Assembly: GCF_002289345.1 (NCBI RefSeq)
Contig: NZ_NSDG01000004.1
Coordinates: 84,022 to 137,985 of the forward strand
DNA from: Pseudoalteromonas sp. HM-SA03
GTDB taxonomy: Bacteria > Pseudomonadota > Gammaproteobacteria > Enterobacterales > Alteromonadaceae
DNA: 53,964 nt
Direction: 5' to 3'
This document shows, piece after piece, positions 40,801 through 46,309 of this stretch (its first letter is position 1; each line of letters begins with the position of its first letter). The notes under the pieces are model-generated. The model was given only the letters and a program-made list of their open reading frames with translations, had not been told where the DNA came from and made no database searches. Made by a program: the position numbers and the translations under genes.

Positions 40801-40949
40801 GCCGTCCTGTGAATAAAGACATGGGGTGGAAACCATTTAGTCACTCTCTCTCTTGTTATGAAGTCAAAGGAGATCATTTGTCTTGCCTGCAAGCCGAGCA
40901 AGTAGGGCAGTTGGTTAACATAATTGAGCGCAACTATGTGTTGCACTAG
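28887..40949 (+). CDS. NRPS, terminal: C-A(Thr)-PCP, C-A(Leu-like)-PCP-E, C-A-PCP-TE
   Basis: Third synthetase, 4020 residues from the ATG at 28887 (TGATG overlap with the previous stop; a GTG lies one codon upstream; GAGGAG precedes). Residues 1-57 are a second TubC-like docking domain. Module 5: C (HHIVSDG near 212), A (near 691, code DFWNIGMVHK, the standard Thr code), PCP (near 1091). Module 6: C with HHIASDA near 1281, the usual Gly replaced by Ala; A (near 1775, code DAWILGNVVK, Leu-like); PCP with GGDSI near 2161; E domain 2215-2660 with PIQHWFF, HHLLVDG, EGHGRE and NYLGQLD. Module 7: C of the type that follows E (YPLTGLQQGMW, HHLIMDG near 2821), A (near 3302, code DVESTGAISK, possibly basic), PCP (near 3695). 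Terminal thioesterase has GHSFG near 3836. The product is released here, probably by cyclisation. Confidence 0.95.
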   Translation: MNEQQRLIEALIAEALAAGVTLYEKNGGLAFKQTAGFPPQLKQQVVEYKSEIIAYFQQQSRDMANSSPKIVAQPNAGKDLPLSFAQEGLWFIEQLQGSKQYYMPAEFLLRGKLNIQAMRSAVQDVVQRHEILRARFVKNEQDGNPQLQVTDDVNTPFEWLDASVTPEETRQAYIASRIAAHQNKPFDLAHDCLLRVLVVSDGDEHHLAFNMHHIVSDGASMALLAQEIEAGYCKHLGTPYTPLVTMQVQYSDFSQWQRAQLTPERIEAPLAQLKQQFSELAPLQSLPCDFVRPAVQSLTGKVYRQALDASLFAAISTQAKSLQLTPFMWLLNTFMLFIARLTQSLQVVVGTPELGRRHPELTPLIGLFVNTLVMQAKLESDMPFSQWLQQQKDLNLAAFEYRDIPFDKVVEAVGAPRDLSHHPLVQILFTLETRDERAFTLPGLSVQEVQKQQADSIAVKCDLELNAVVDEQALYLHWKFDSHLYTEETIKHWADCFHTLLQACVTAPHTAIGELALLNQKQQQALITGARCQAATWPKQDTITSLFMRYAEHFATRTAVQDSTTMLNYRELNDRVDALAIMLLQQGVTPRTMLVVSVSRSVEMIVTLLAVLRVGAAYVPVDPDYPQERIEYILGDVQSPWLLCDNATQALFSQLSYQLINVSQTEPQTSREALKQLDAIQIEPQDLAYMIYTSGTTGRPKGVQIEHRHVVRLLHVEPNLFDFNEQDVWTLFHSFCFDFSVWEMYGALLCGGRLVVVDKAAAQDTQAFAQLLVDAQVTVLNQTPSAFYALQATLLNDSQLVSQCAVRYVIFGGEALQPSKLQPWAQHLPNCQLINMYGITETTVHVTFKALKPADLTLGTSNIGRAIPTTSCYVLDDKQRLLPQGAVGELYVGGEGVCRGYWQRDELNATRFIQNPFSEASEQRLYRSGDLVRLMASGELSYVGRIDDQVKVRGYRIELGEIENQLRHHPEVAEVTVLLNRQDPENVWICSFVVLHKQVEFDDITLVMQQFLKQNLPDHMLPAKVQTVTAMPLTSNGKVDKKALLQQLDTSFNENTYEAPIGELETQLASYFAETLQRESVGRYDDFFRLGGHSLLAAKLANNIRKTLHIELPLQAIFTHPTVQGLAAVLEKQDAQLSAIAVVDKTNGVVLSFAQQRLWTLDQMQQGSQQYQIQALLAFSGELDLSAFEQSWQKVLSRHQVLHSAITNTNDGPKQHLVALPEHFVTLIDVSTQSRLWQTVVWQRAVRDDQAQGFDLSIDLMIRATLVRFSSGYHRLIVNMHHIASDAQSIEVLMRELTQFYAHYTQGCELARDLIAPPEVQYADYAHWHRAQSQGAQQSADMAFWSAHLDDAPPLHQLSLDTPRGQAVNNSAQAFNEQLSAETWQRLQQYCQRLGITPFIWLHSAYAVVLAKFSQVDDIVIGAPFSGRHHPQVEQLIGFFVNALPIRVKLDWQQSFSQLLDIQKEQIEQVHQHQSLPFEQLIDHLGVSRELSHQSVFQLSFAFNPEPQHTPEFVGLSTEVLTSENARAKFDLELSATESGQGLRLHWLYNSGLFERETVASIAECFNVVIAQLLTQPDCALADIKLCKEQKLESHAISGKSAPEHFEQSVLEQIERHMAEPTQAERVAVIDTNSNQTLSYGELTERAKALAALLLSEGLQPEQPVLVAMTGSADLIVAMLAVLKAGGCYVPVDPHYPQARVNYIAKDSGTALVLTKCEFAARFEAAELDDNHIEAEYRSPHVICVDDADVQARLAAIPLPQQFPKVKAEQLAYVIYTSGTTGNPKGVMIAHQGLANLCGWHRRAFAVDNHSVASQTANPAFDAATWEIWPYLCAGASLVCVTKAVLQSPAELTACFNTHQVTHSFIATPIAQALLTEPLFNPQSLRYLLVGGDKLGALQAKEYGFTLVNNYGPTEASVVATSGVVEFDGKVPDIGLPVDNSQLFILDPQLRAVPPGMIGELYVTGAGLARGYLHQPQLSAERFIELQVSPSHMVRAYKTGDLVRLLSSGRIAYMGRNDGQVKLRGYRIELAEIEQQIGLLSSVQECAVQITTSASGQPQLQACVVTTTEPQVLQAQLKERLPSYMVPEHFVMLARLPLTPHGKVDHRALATLGKTQQTITVTEQSAVTPQANSIVAQLLAIYRQVLNTPSMTAEDDYFALGGDSILSIQIASKAKALKLPVSATDVFTYPSVSALAARIAQQDIHLPMGKERLPLVGKLDKLPIQHWFFAQQFAKPSHWDQSVLVSVDKSVTPAQLMQVIEYLIAQHDALRLVVADKNTLFVRDGIDIQKVFTAHTLEREAWQAELSEFSEQVQQGFAFTGTPLFKAVLYVTPDCEVNNRLLFSAHHLLVDGVSWRVLLEDVSQLLQQQINNVPLELPAASANLAELADFYRELATDERGLRKWQKVAALAETSHLLSLKNTSATPTPTIAKVRHTLSAAHTRALLGSANTSYGTTAQALLLSALAWCAQKRGAGSEVIMLEGHGRELLTEALDSSRTIGWLTALYPIQLFSNGSCLHDVICSIKAELERSAKVGSSYGAARYLHPEPNVRSSLEIDTRGLLFFNYLGQLDTVIEQQGLLGDARESTGTLVAESNLSYFGAQLTAAVVDGKLALTLEFDSQRLASEAAERLSKEILESLIQVIEHCQSQPQRHYTVSDFALLSGISERQLQRILGQVEGEVEDIYPLTGLQQGMWFHSQTAREAHTQSTLPYIEQTSLLLQGCVDIEALSYAWQQLIKQHSILRSAFIDVAGEPLQVVCKHADVPLMLLQSVAIAEEQSYMVNSQAAVELAEPLRLSLAPCMRLCLIAFEDGNVGVVWTYHHLIMDGWSLPVLFAELLAFYQARCQGELRPIVVDNFRDHIEYLHTHVDRDEAFWQEYLGGVTTPTLLSEKVLHTENKAAGVKELSVTLSQSLQDAVTRFTGEQGLTVNQFIQGLWAYWVANCCNEPYALFGQTIAGRPTALSRMAQRVGLYINTQAVHVAIDQAARVKDYLQAVKSQLMALTQHPHTPLTQVHQWSGIENDSPLFDCLYVFENYPQDPLQNSAALPFIATTLSEVDETHYPLTFVVGVGASLSLTLSYQQQCFDEVFIEQSLAAMQQLMLAATQQPEQTLGKLPWQPQHAQYSKALPLPTFSLTQAVQYQTPNLPIQQLFAQVAAEFPEHIAIREYSTASGEARCYRYSQLDKDANQLAHYLASRLEPSTAPVIIGLCLEANYQLIVAMLAVLKLGAAYLPIAPTLPESRRRLLLQNANAAMLITKTEYWQGSSELVVPQVDLDSIQGALAEQPSRCFTAPCQIDDLCYVIYTSGTTGMPKGVMVEHASVVNYVQALAAQYAITPSDNYLQFASMSFDVFAEEVFCTLLRGATLVMAPTDDMLDPNKLAQLSQDAELTLMSLPTAYWHQLAATSVTLPSSLRIITIGGEQMQIAALTDWQQRYGDRIRIINAYGPTEATISATLNDVTHFSGARVPIGQPVAGLSLYLLDEQLRAVATGVEGDLYIAGIGLARGYLNDKEKTQQAFIIEPNSSQRLYKTGDRACCLASNELLYLGRGDDQVKVRGYRIELGEIERQLQLLDEVAACAVVVREDSSNNAQLVAFVQSTQHTEVGDAALRAQLRAVLPAYMVPELFQFVSQLPLTTNGKVDRKRLIALAGSYTPPQPQRQEAKLERLTPLQTQLAQQFACRLQVDGVCLDDNFFNLGGHSLLAMRLVGDINLHLQLNLPLSALFEHPTVRGLSQYVQALRGSFGECHGKPQSLETLVCLQEGELGFTPVVLIAGAGGWLMAFHALVGGLDSRIPVYGLQPEALAEEPETLTSIRHTAAYYLSVLADAELGEQVHLVGHSFGSFIAYQLAILLEQQGRIGCSVTVIDTPVPSNPALNLDEAQIAQMMLDNLIAFFRLGVSDAEISAYKQGEASTRIAYLNRWIHQAGFNFSDAHLRHFQQVFSAQLRANIEMPSMLSDTLICVVKTQQTQEFEGRPVNKDMGWKPFSHSLSCYEVKGDHLSCLQAEQVGQLVNIIERNYVLH

Positions 40950-40981
40950 CAAAAGTACTTACTTTTAAGGATGGGAAAACA

Positions 40982-41950
40982 ATGGATCACGCACTTTCTT
41001 TGGAATTGGATCCGACAACGATTGCAGCAGACTCTCGGATACATGACTTATCTGAGGTTAAACAAAGCGGCATGGCATGGGTGAAAAGTCACGTTCAAGA
41101 GGTGAATAACTGGGTTGAACGAGATGGTTTTGCATTGCTTCGTGGCTTAAATATTGTGAGCACGAATCAGTTTAGCGCCATACTTGAGACCTTGTTTGGT
41201 GAGCGTTTAAGCCAGTATGTTTATCGCTCGTCGCCACGAACGGCACTGAACAACAATATTTACACCACCACGGAATATCATGCTGATCAAGTGATCCTGC
41301 AGCATAACGAAAATGCTTACTCCAATGTTTGGCCGATGCGAATGGGCTTTTTTTGTGTGATCCCCGCAACCACGGGTGGGTGCACACCACTTGCCGACAG
41401 CCGTGAAGTATATCGTCGTATTCCCAGTGAATTAAGAGACAAGTTTGAGCGTTTAGGTGTGCAGTACGTGCGTAACTACGGTGATATCGACCTACCTTGG
41501 CAAGAGGTTTTTCAGACCGAGAGTAAAGCCGAGGTTGAGCAATATTGCCGACAAAATGAAATCGAATTTACTTGGCTTGATGATAAAAGGCTACAAACCA
41601 AGCAATGGCGTCCGGCGGTCATGCGCCATCCAAAAAGTGGTGAAAAGGTATGGTTTAATCAAGCTCACTTGTTCCACTGCTCGAGCTTAGATAATCAACT
41701 CAGTGCACAAATGCGTGACAGTATCGGCAGCGAATTTTTACCTCGTAACGCCTTTTTTGGTGATGGTAGCGAAATAAGTGACCAAGACATCAAGCTCATC
41801 AATCAGGTTTATCAAGACCTCACTTTTGCTTACCCGTGGCAAAAAAACGATATTTTGCTGCTGGATAATATGCTGTTTACTCATGGCAGAGAGGCCTATA
41901 CAGGCACTCGTAAAGTACTAGTTGGCATGGCAAATATCGCGTCAGCATAA
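40982..41950 (+). CDS. SyrP-like Fe(II)/2-oxoglutarate-dependent hydroxylase (TauD/TfdA family)
   Basis: A 322-residue non-haem iron dioxygenase of the TauD/TfdA superfamily, closest in layout to SyrP-type enzymes that hydroxylate carrier-bound amino acids in NRPS pathways. The iron ligands are readable as H108-x-E110 in LQHNENAY and a distal H301 in NMLFTHGRE; R310 in TGTRKV is placed to bind 2-oxoglutarate. An H-x-E instead of H-x-D triad is typical of this subgroup. AAGGA precedes the ATG and only 32 bases separate it from the synthetase stop, so it belongs to the operon. SyrP makes 3-hydroxyaspartate, so the Asp of module 2 or an Asn of modules 3-4 is the natural candidate substrate. That target is inference. 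Confidence 0.88.
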   Translation: MDHALSLELDPTTIAADSRIHDLSEVKQSGMAWVKSHVQEVNNWVERDGFALLRGLNIVSTNQFSAILETLFGERLSQYVYRSSPRTALNNNIYTTTEYHADQVILQHNENAYSNVWPMRMGFFCVIPATTGGCTPLADSREVYRRIPSELRDKFERLGVQYVRNYGDIDLPWQEVFQTESKAEVEQYCRQNEIEFTWLDDKRLQTKQWRPAVMRHPKSGEKVWFNQAHLFHCSSLDNQLSAQMRDSIGSEFLPRNAFFGDGSEISDQDIKLINQVYQDLTFAYPWQKNDILLLDNMLFTHGREAYTGTRKVLVGMANIASA

Positions 41951-42031
41951 CTAGTTGGTACTCATTCCGATGAAAGTCGGGCAACAACATTTGTTAGTGG
42001 TTACGTGGTTGGCAATGTAAGGAATGAAAAA

Positions 42032-43408
42032 ATGAAATGGCTAATACAACTACGGCTAAGAATGATGATGCTATTTTGCATCACCTTAGCACTGGCTTCT
42101 TGTTTGCAGAAAAAGAGCGTCGCAGATAATCACACCATTATGCCTAATCAATTAGAAATGATAGCGGCGGTGGTGAAAGAATATTGCGATGCCAACCTAT
42201 TCTTTGGCACGGTTTATATCACCTCGGTTGATAAGGTGGTGTACCAGTCCAACTGCGGACCACAGAACATGCAATATGATGTTGATAACAGCGTTAAGTC
42301 TAAGTATCGCATCGGTTCCAATACCAAAGCATTTTCGGCCGCTATTTTAATGAAGATGTTAGATGGTAAGGACTTACGGCAGGAAACCATTGGTGATCAC
42401 TTGCCTTGGTACCCAGATAACCAATGTGCGGATGTTTCGCTGCATCATTTGCTTACCATGTCGTCTGGGATCAATAACTACAGCGACAACGAAGCCGTGT
42501 ACGATAATTACGGTTGGCGGCCTTATTTATATAACTCGAGTCTAGATCTTAACGGTCCGGAAGATTTTAGTAATCGTTTTTGCACCTGTGGTGCCGAAGC
42601 GGGGCAAAGTGGCACACCGTCATTTACGCCCGGCAGCAAGTATGAATACAGCAACTGTAACTATTATCTCATCGGTAATATCATCGAGCAGCTAGCGGCT
42701 GGCAAACAAGGCAATATTAGTCGTGAGTATTGGTTTGCTAATATCGTTCAAGAGCAAATTCTAAACCCGCTTAGCATGACGGACAGCGGCTCTTACAGTG
42801 CGATTGGTGTCTATTCAAATATGACCACAGGCTATATCTATAATCAAAACCAATACTTACCCCTTGCCAATGGTCGTCCACCAGCTGCAGGTGGACCTGC
42901 ACCTTACGAAGACATTTTAGTGAATCCATATAGCAACCCTTTGGTACTGTATTCCGCTGGAGATTTGTATTCCACAGTGGAAGACATGCATAAGTGGGAT
43001 CAAGGCTTGTATGGCACTCAAATCTTAAACGATACCCAGAAACTAGCGGCCTTTGCTCCCTACTCTAACACTGGTAGCAGCGACGAGTGTGAATACTATG
43101 GCTATGGTTGGTTTGTGACTTATGTCGACCCAAACCAGTACGGCAAAGTGGCAAATTGCCCCGAAAACCCAGCCGATGCAAATCTCAGAATGTATGAAAA
43201 ATTTTTACAGTACTCTGGTAGTTACCCCTATTCATGGGTGACCAGTTTCACCCGTTTACTGGAACGAGATCAAAGCATCATGGTGTTTAGCAACTATGTG
43301 AAAGAGGGGATTGAGTCAGATTGTATCGCCAAGGAGATCCGCAACATTATCTTCTATAGTGATAAACACCGTACCGAGCAATGCCAGCAAGATTTGAATC
43401 AGGCATAA
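42032..43408 (+). CDS. Beta-lactamase-fold serine hydrolase, lipoprotein
   Basis: A 458-residue protein of the class C beta-lactamase / penicillin-binding-protein-like family. The ATG at 42032 has AAGGA eight bases upstream and opens a lipoprotein signal: basic N-terminus, hydrophobic run, then LALASC with the lipidated Cys at 24. Family marks are S-N-T-K (serine near 95, the S-x-x-K nucleophile), HLLTMSSGI, and Y-S-N near 206. No clear H/K-x-G third motif is visible. It lacks the C-terminal membrane helices of the ClbP-type prodrug peptidases. It probably sits in the periplasm or on a membrane. In this locus it could mature or inactivate the peptide, or close or open an ester or amide. No specific substrate is supported. 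Confidence 0.85.
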   Translation: MKWLIQLRLRMMMLFCITLALASCLQKKSVADNHTIMPNQLEMIAAVVKEYCDANLFFGTVYITSVDKVVYQSNCGPQNMQYDVDNSVKSKYRIGSNTKAFSAAILMKMLDGKDLRQETIGDHLPWYPDNQCADVSLHHLLTMSSGINNYSDNEAVYDNYGWRPYLYNSSLDLNGPEDFSNRFCTCGAEAGQSGTPSFTPGSKYEYSNCNYYLIGNIIEQLAAGKQGNISREYWFANIVQEQILNPLSMTDSGSYSAIGVYSNMTTGYIYNQNQYLPLANGRPPAAGGPAPYEDILVNPYSNPLVLYSAGDLYSTVEDMHKWDQGLYGTQILNDTQKLAAFAPYSNTGSSDECEYYGYGWFVTYVDPNQYGKVANCPENPADANLRMYEKFLQYSGSYPYSWVTSFTRLLERDQSIMVFSNYVKEGIESDCIAKEIRNIIFYSDKHRTEQCQQDLNQA

Positions 43409-43674
43409 CGCGGTAGGGAAAAATACCGGGCTTTCGTGCTCGGTTAAACAAATTAATAGAACGCCTGCGGTAGGTGGCAACGTTTCGCTCAGTTGTATTT
43501 GTGACACTGTGCAAATCCTTGGTTGTTCTTAGGTTTACTTCTTCATCATGGATGAAGGCGGTAAAGCTCAGAGTTGAATAAGTGCAACTTGTTTGATTTT
43601 GGGTACTAGGGCAAGTGCCAACATGGTGCTTGATGAGTTCGACAACTGTTTAAATAAATCATAGAGGATGAATT

Positions 43675-44235
43675 ATGGCAGTGACAAAAACAGCGAAGGA
43701 TGACAAGGCGAGCGACGCTCCAGAACAACAGGAATCACAACTTGTTGCTGATGAAGACAGAGCAGCCGTTGCTCAGCTGATTGTCGACAAATACACAAAA
43801 TGGTCGTTTGGCTCTGGGTTTATTCCCGTTCCTGCGGTTGATTTAGTGGCGTTGACAGGGATCCAAATGAAGATGATAGGCGAAGTAGCAAAAGTCTATG
43901 GTCAATCATATGGTGACAACAAGCTGCGTGGCACAGTAAGCGCATTGATCGGCGGCTCTTTTCCACAAACCTTAGGGGGCGCGGGACTAAGCAGCTTTTT
44001 GAAGGCGGTTCCTGTCCTTGGCACGTTAAGTGCAATCGCATTTATGCCTGTTGTGTCTGCGGCATCAACACACGCAGTAGGCGCAACTTTTGTTCGACAC
44101 TTTGAAAACGGCGGCACGCTGATAGACCTGAATCTAGCAAGTATGAAAGGGGATATCGCAGACATCGCAGCTAAGTATCGTGCAAATAAAGGGAATGCGG
44201 ACGCAACAGCTACAGCGGAAAAAGCCACAGTATAA
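43675..44235 (+). CDS. DUF697 family membrane-associated protein
   Basis: A 186-residue protein with an acidic hydrophilic N-terminus (1-40), then the DUF697 core: GFIPVPAVDLVALTGIQMKMIGEVAKVYG followed by Gly/Ala-rich hydrophobic stretches (about 85-140) that should form one or two membrane-inserted hairpins, and an Ala-rich charged tail. Members of this domain family are found with or without GTPase domains; this one has none. Their function is unknown. A GAGG sequence precedes the ATG. The 266-base gap before it may hold a separate promoter. Its place between the peptide-tailoring and export genes suggests a membrane role for the producer, perhaps protection, but that is inference. Confidence 0.75.
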   Translation: MAVTKTAKDDKASDAPEQQESQLVADEDRAAVAQLIVDKYTKWSFGSGFIPVPAVDLVALTGIQMKMIGEVAKVYGQSYGDNKLRGTVSALIGGSFPQTLGGAGLSSFLKAVPVLGTLSAIAFMPVVSAASTHAVGATFVRHFENGGTLIDLNLASMKGDIADIAAKYRANKGNADATATAEKATV

Positions 44236-44315
44236 CCGATACTGGCTGACATAAACCGGCAGGCAACTGCTGGTTTATTCTTCACACCGAATTTATTAAC
44301 AACTTGGAGAAAATT

Positions 44316-44492
44316 ATGCTTATCGCTTTATATTTAGTGTTATGCATTTTAACTGGTTATTGGGGACGAAACACCTTTGCAGGGCCCGTGGGCTTCTTTT
44401 TAATTTCGTTGATGTTTACGCCTATTGTTGGCTTGATCATTTTACTAGTTGGGCAAAAGCGCAAGCCTACAGAGGTGAATGACGAGGAATGA
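44316..44492 (+). CDS. Small two-helix membrane protein
   Basis: A 58-residue protein, starting at the ATG at 44316 with GGAG eight bases upstream (a TTG four codons earlier is less likely). Two hydrophobic helices (about 1-14 and 21-44) are joined by a short GYWGRNTF turn, and the tail is charged (KRKPTEVNDEE). It resembles small inner-membrane proteins of no known function. It is 80 bases after the DUF697 gene and 155 bases before the exporter gene, all on the same strand. I do not recognise a family. Confidence 0.6.
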   Translation: MLIALYLVLCILTGYWGRNTFAGPVGFFLISLMFTPIVGLIILLVGQKRKPTEVNDEE

Positions 44493-44647
44493 GATCTTAC
44501 ATTGCCGGTAAAACTGGGCGATTTATAAATATAACTTAATGTTTTAATGCAATATTTATTTAAATCCAACAGGCAGTTTTGATTTTTAGGGACTATGCTA
44601 AGTAGCATGCGCGGGCGGTAGCCCAATAACAATAAAAGATAATAACA

Positions 44648-46309
44648 ATGGTATTGTACGAATTAATTCGCCGACATATTCAGATAAAGAAAAGGACCTT
44701 TGTTGCACTGGGGTGCATTTCTGGTTTGGCCAACGCGTTGGTGCTTGCGCTTATCAACAACGTAGCTGCCAATATCTCTGATATTAATAAAGAAAATCAT
44801 ATTCTTTACTACTTGGTGCTATTTACACTGACGATTGCAATATATGGTTTCACTCAGCAAAGATTGATGACTAAAGCCGCGCAAATGGTGGAGCGTGCTA
44901 TAGATAAATTGAGAGTCGATCTGTTTGAAAGCATTCGTCATACCGAACTGTCAACGCTAGAGAAAATTGGCAAAGAGCGGATCTTTAATACCATCAGCAA
45001 AGAGTTACAGACCATATCTCAGTCGGCGCAGCTGTTTGTGATCATTGGTCAATCCATCAGTTTGGTGTTTTTCACATCTCTTTATATTGCCTGGCACTCT
45101 TTTGTGGCGTTTATGGTTATATCGACACTGATTTTGGTCGGAGCCAGTATTCACCGTTTACGCGCCAATGAAATCCAGCGCAACATGCGCATTTCTTTTG
45201 AAAGCGAAAACCAGCTTATTCAACGCTTATCTGACTTGCTCGATGGCTTTAAAGAAGTAAAGCTCAGTGAGCCAAGAGCGGAAGATTTAGAACATGAATA
45301 CCGCCGTGATTCGAATCGTGCAAGGCGTGCAAAAACCAAAACCCAAACCTTGTTTGCGACCGACTTTATTCTGTCGCAAATCACCTTTTTCGCAGCGACA
45401 GGCGCTATGGTGTTTATCGTCCCTATGCTCTCTGACGTGTATACCGATGTGGTCATTAAAGTTACCACCGCATCGCTATTTTTAATCGGCCCTATTACCA
45501 GTATTGTTGGTGGGATCCCCGTTTTCACCACCGCAACGGAGGCGGCGCAAAACGTCTTAGCATTGGAGCGCGATTTAAAAAATGTCCAAGATGAGCAAGA
45601 GACTAAACGACCTGAACCGAGTGAAAGCCTAACCGCATTTAGTGCCATCACCTTAGCAGGGGCGTTTTATCAACATCAGAAAAAATCGAGCGATCGTCCG
45701 TTTGCAGTGGGGCCGGTGGATATCACCTTTGAACAAGGAAAAACCACTTTTATTACCGGTGGTAATGGTAGCGGTAAAACAACGTTTATACGGATGTTGA
45801 CTGGCCTTTATGAATTACAGAGCGGACAAATCCTTTTGAATGGCAAAGCGGTTACGGAAGATAATCGCCTTGCTTATCGAAGCCTATTCACAGCCGTTTT
45901 TGCAGATTTTCATTTGTTCCAGCAGCTCTATGGTATTCGTGATTTGAGTACTGAAGAAATCGACGAATGGTTGGACTTTTTAGAGATGCGCGCCAAAGTG
46001 GGTATTCAAAATGGGGCGTTTAGCACCATAGATTTATCATCAGGTCAGCGCAAGCGCTTAGCGCTTTTGAGTACCATTTTAGAAAATCGTCCCATTTACA
46101 TCTTTGATGAGTGGGCGGCAGATCAAGATCCTATCTTTAGACGAAAATTCTACGAACAAGTGTTACCTCGTTTAAAAGCGCGTGGTAACACCATTATTGC
46201 CATCACCCATGACGACGCCTATTTCCATTTGGCCGATGTGCACTTAAAAATGGAGGAAGGTCAGTTGTTAGCACACCTCGACAGTGAAAGTAATGGAGTA
46301 CCATCATGA
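44648..46309 (+). CDS. Cyclic-peptide export ABC transporter, SyrD/PvdE type
   Basis: A 553-residue half-transporter: membrane domain with about six helices (10-310), then one ATPase domain (330-553). The ATPase has Walker A GGNGSGKTT near 370, the signature LSSGQRKRL near 464, Walker B IYIFDEWAADQDP near 485 and the switch histidine in AITHDD near 518. The D-E-W-A-A-D-Q-D-P form is characteristic of the SyrD/PvdE/cyclic-peptide exporter family, which moves lipopeptides or peptide siderophore precursors across the inner membrane as a homodimer. Placed after the synthetase genes, it is the obvious exporter of the product and supports a cyclic or lipidated peptide. Its last bases overlap the start of the SPFH gene (ATGA). 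Confidence 0.92.
   Translation: MVLYELIRRHIQIKKRTFVALGCISGLANALVLALINNVAANISDINKENHILYYLVLFTLTIAIYGFTQQRLMTKAAQMVERAIDKLRVDLFESIRHTELSTLEKIGKERIFNTISKELQTISQSAQLFVIIGQSISLVFFTSLYIAWHSFVAFMVISTLILVGASIHRLRANEIQRNMRISFESENQLIQRLSDLLDGFKEVKLSEPRAEDLEHEYRRDSNRARRAKTKTQTLFATDFILSQITFFAATGAMVFIVPMLSDVYTDVVIKVTTASLFLIGPITSIVGGIPVFTTATEAAQNVLALERDLKNVQDEQETKRPEPSESLTAFSAITLAGAFYQHQKKSSDRPFAVGPVDITFEQGKTTFITGGNGSGKTTFIRMLTGLYELQSGQILLNGKAVTEDNRLAYRSLFTAVFADFHLFQQLYGIRDLSTEEIDEWLDFLEMRAKVGIQNGAFSTIDLSSGQRKRLALLSTILENRPIYIFDEWAADQDPIFRRKFYEQVLPRLKARGNTIIAITHDDAYFHLADVHLKMEEGQLLAHLDSESNGVPS

Noticed and set aside
10558..40952. Many open frames opposite or out of frame within the synthetase genes
   Set aside because: They are shadows of strongly coding sequence, have no ribosome sites or recognisable domains, and overlap intact conserved motifs.
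42032..43408. ClbP-type prodrug peptidase
   Set aside because: No C-terminal membrane helices and no N-acyl-D-Asn starter module in the assembly line; only the general beta-lactamase-fold family is supported.
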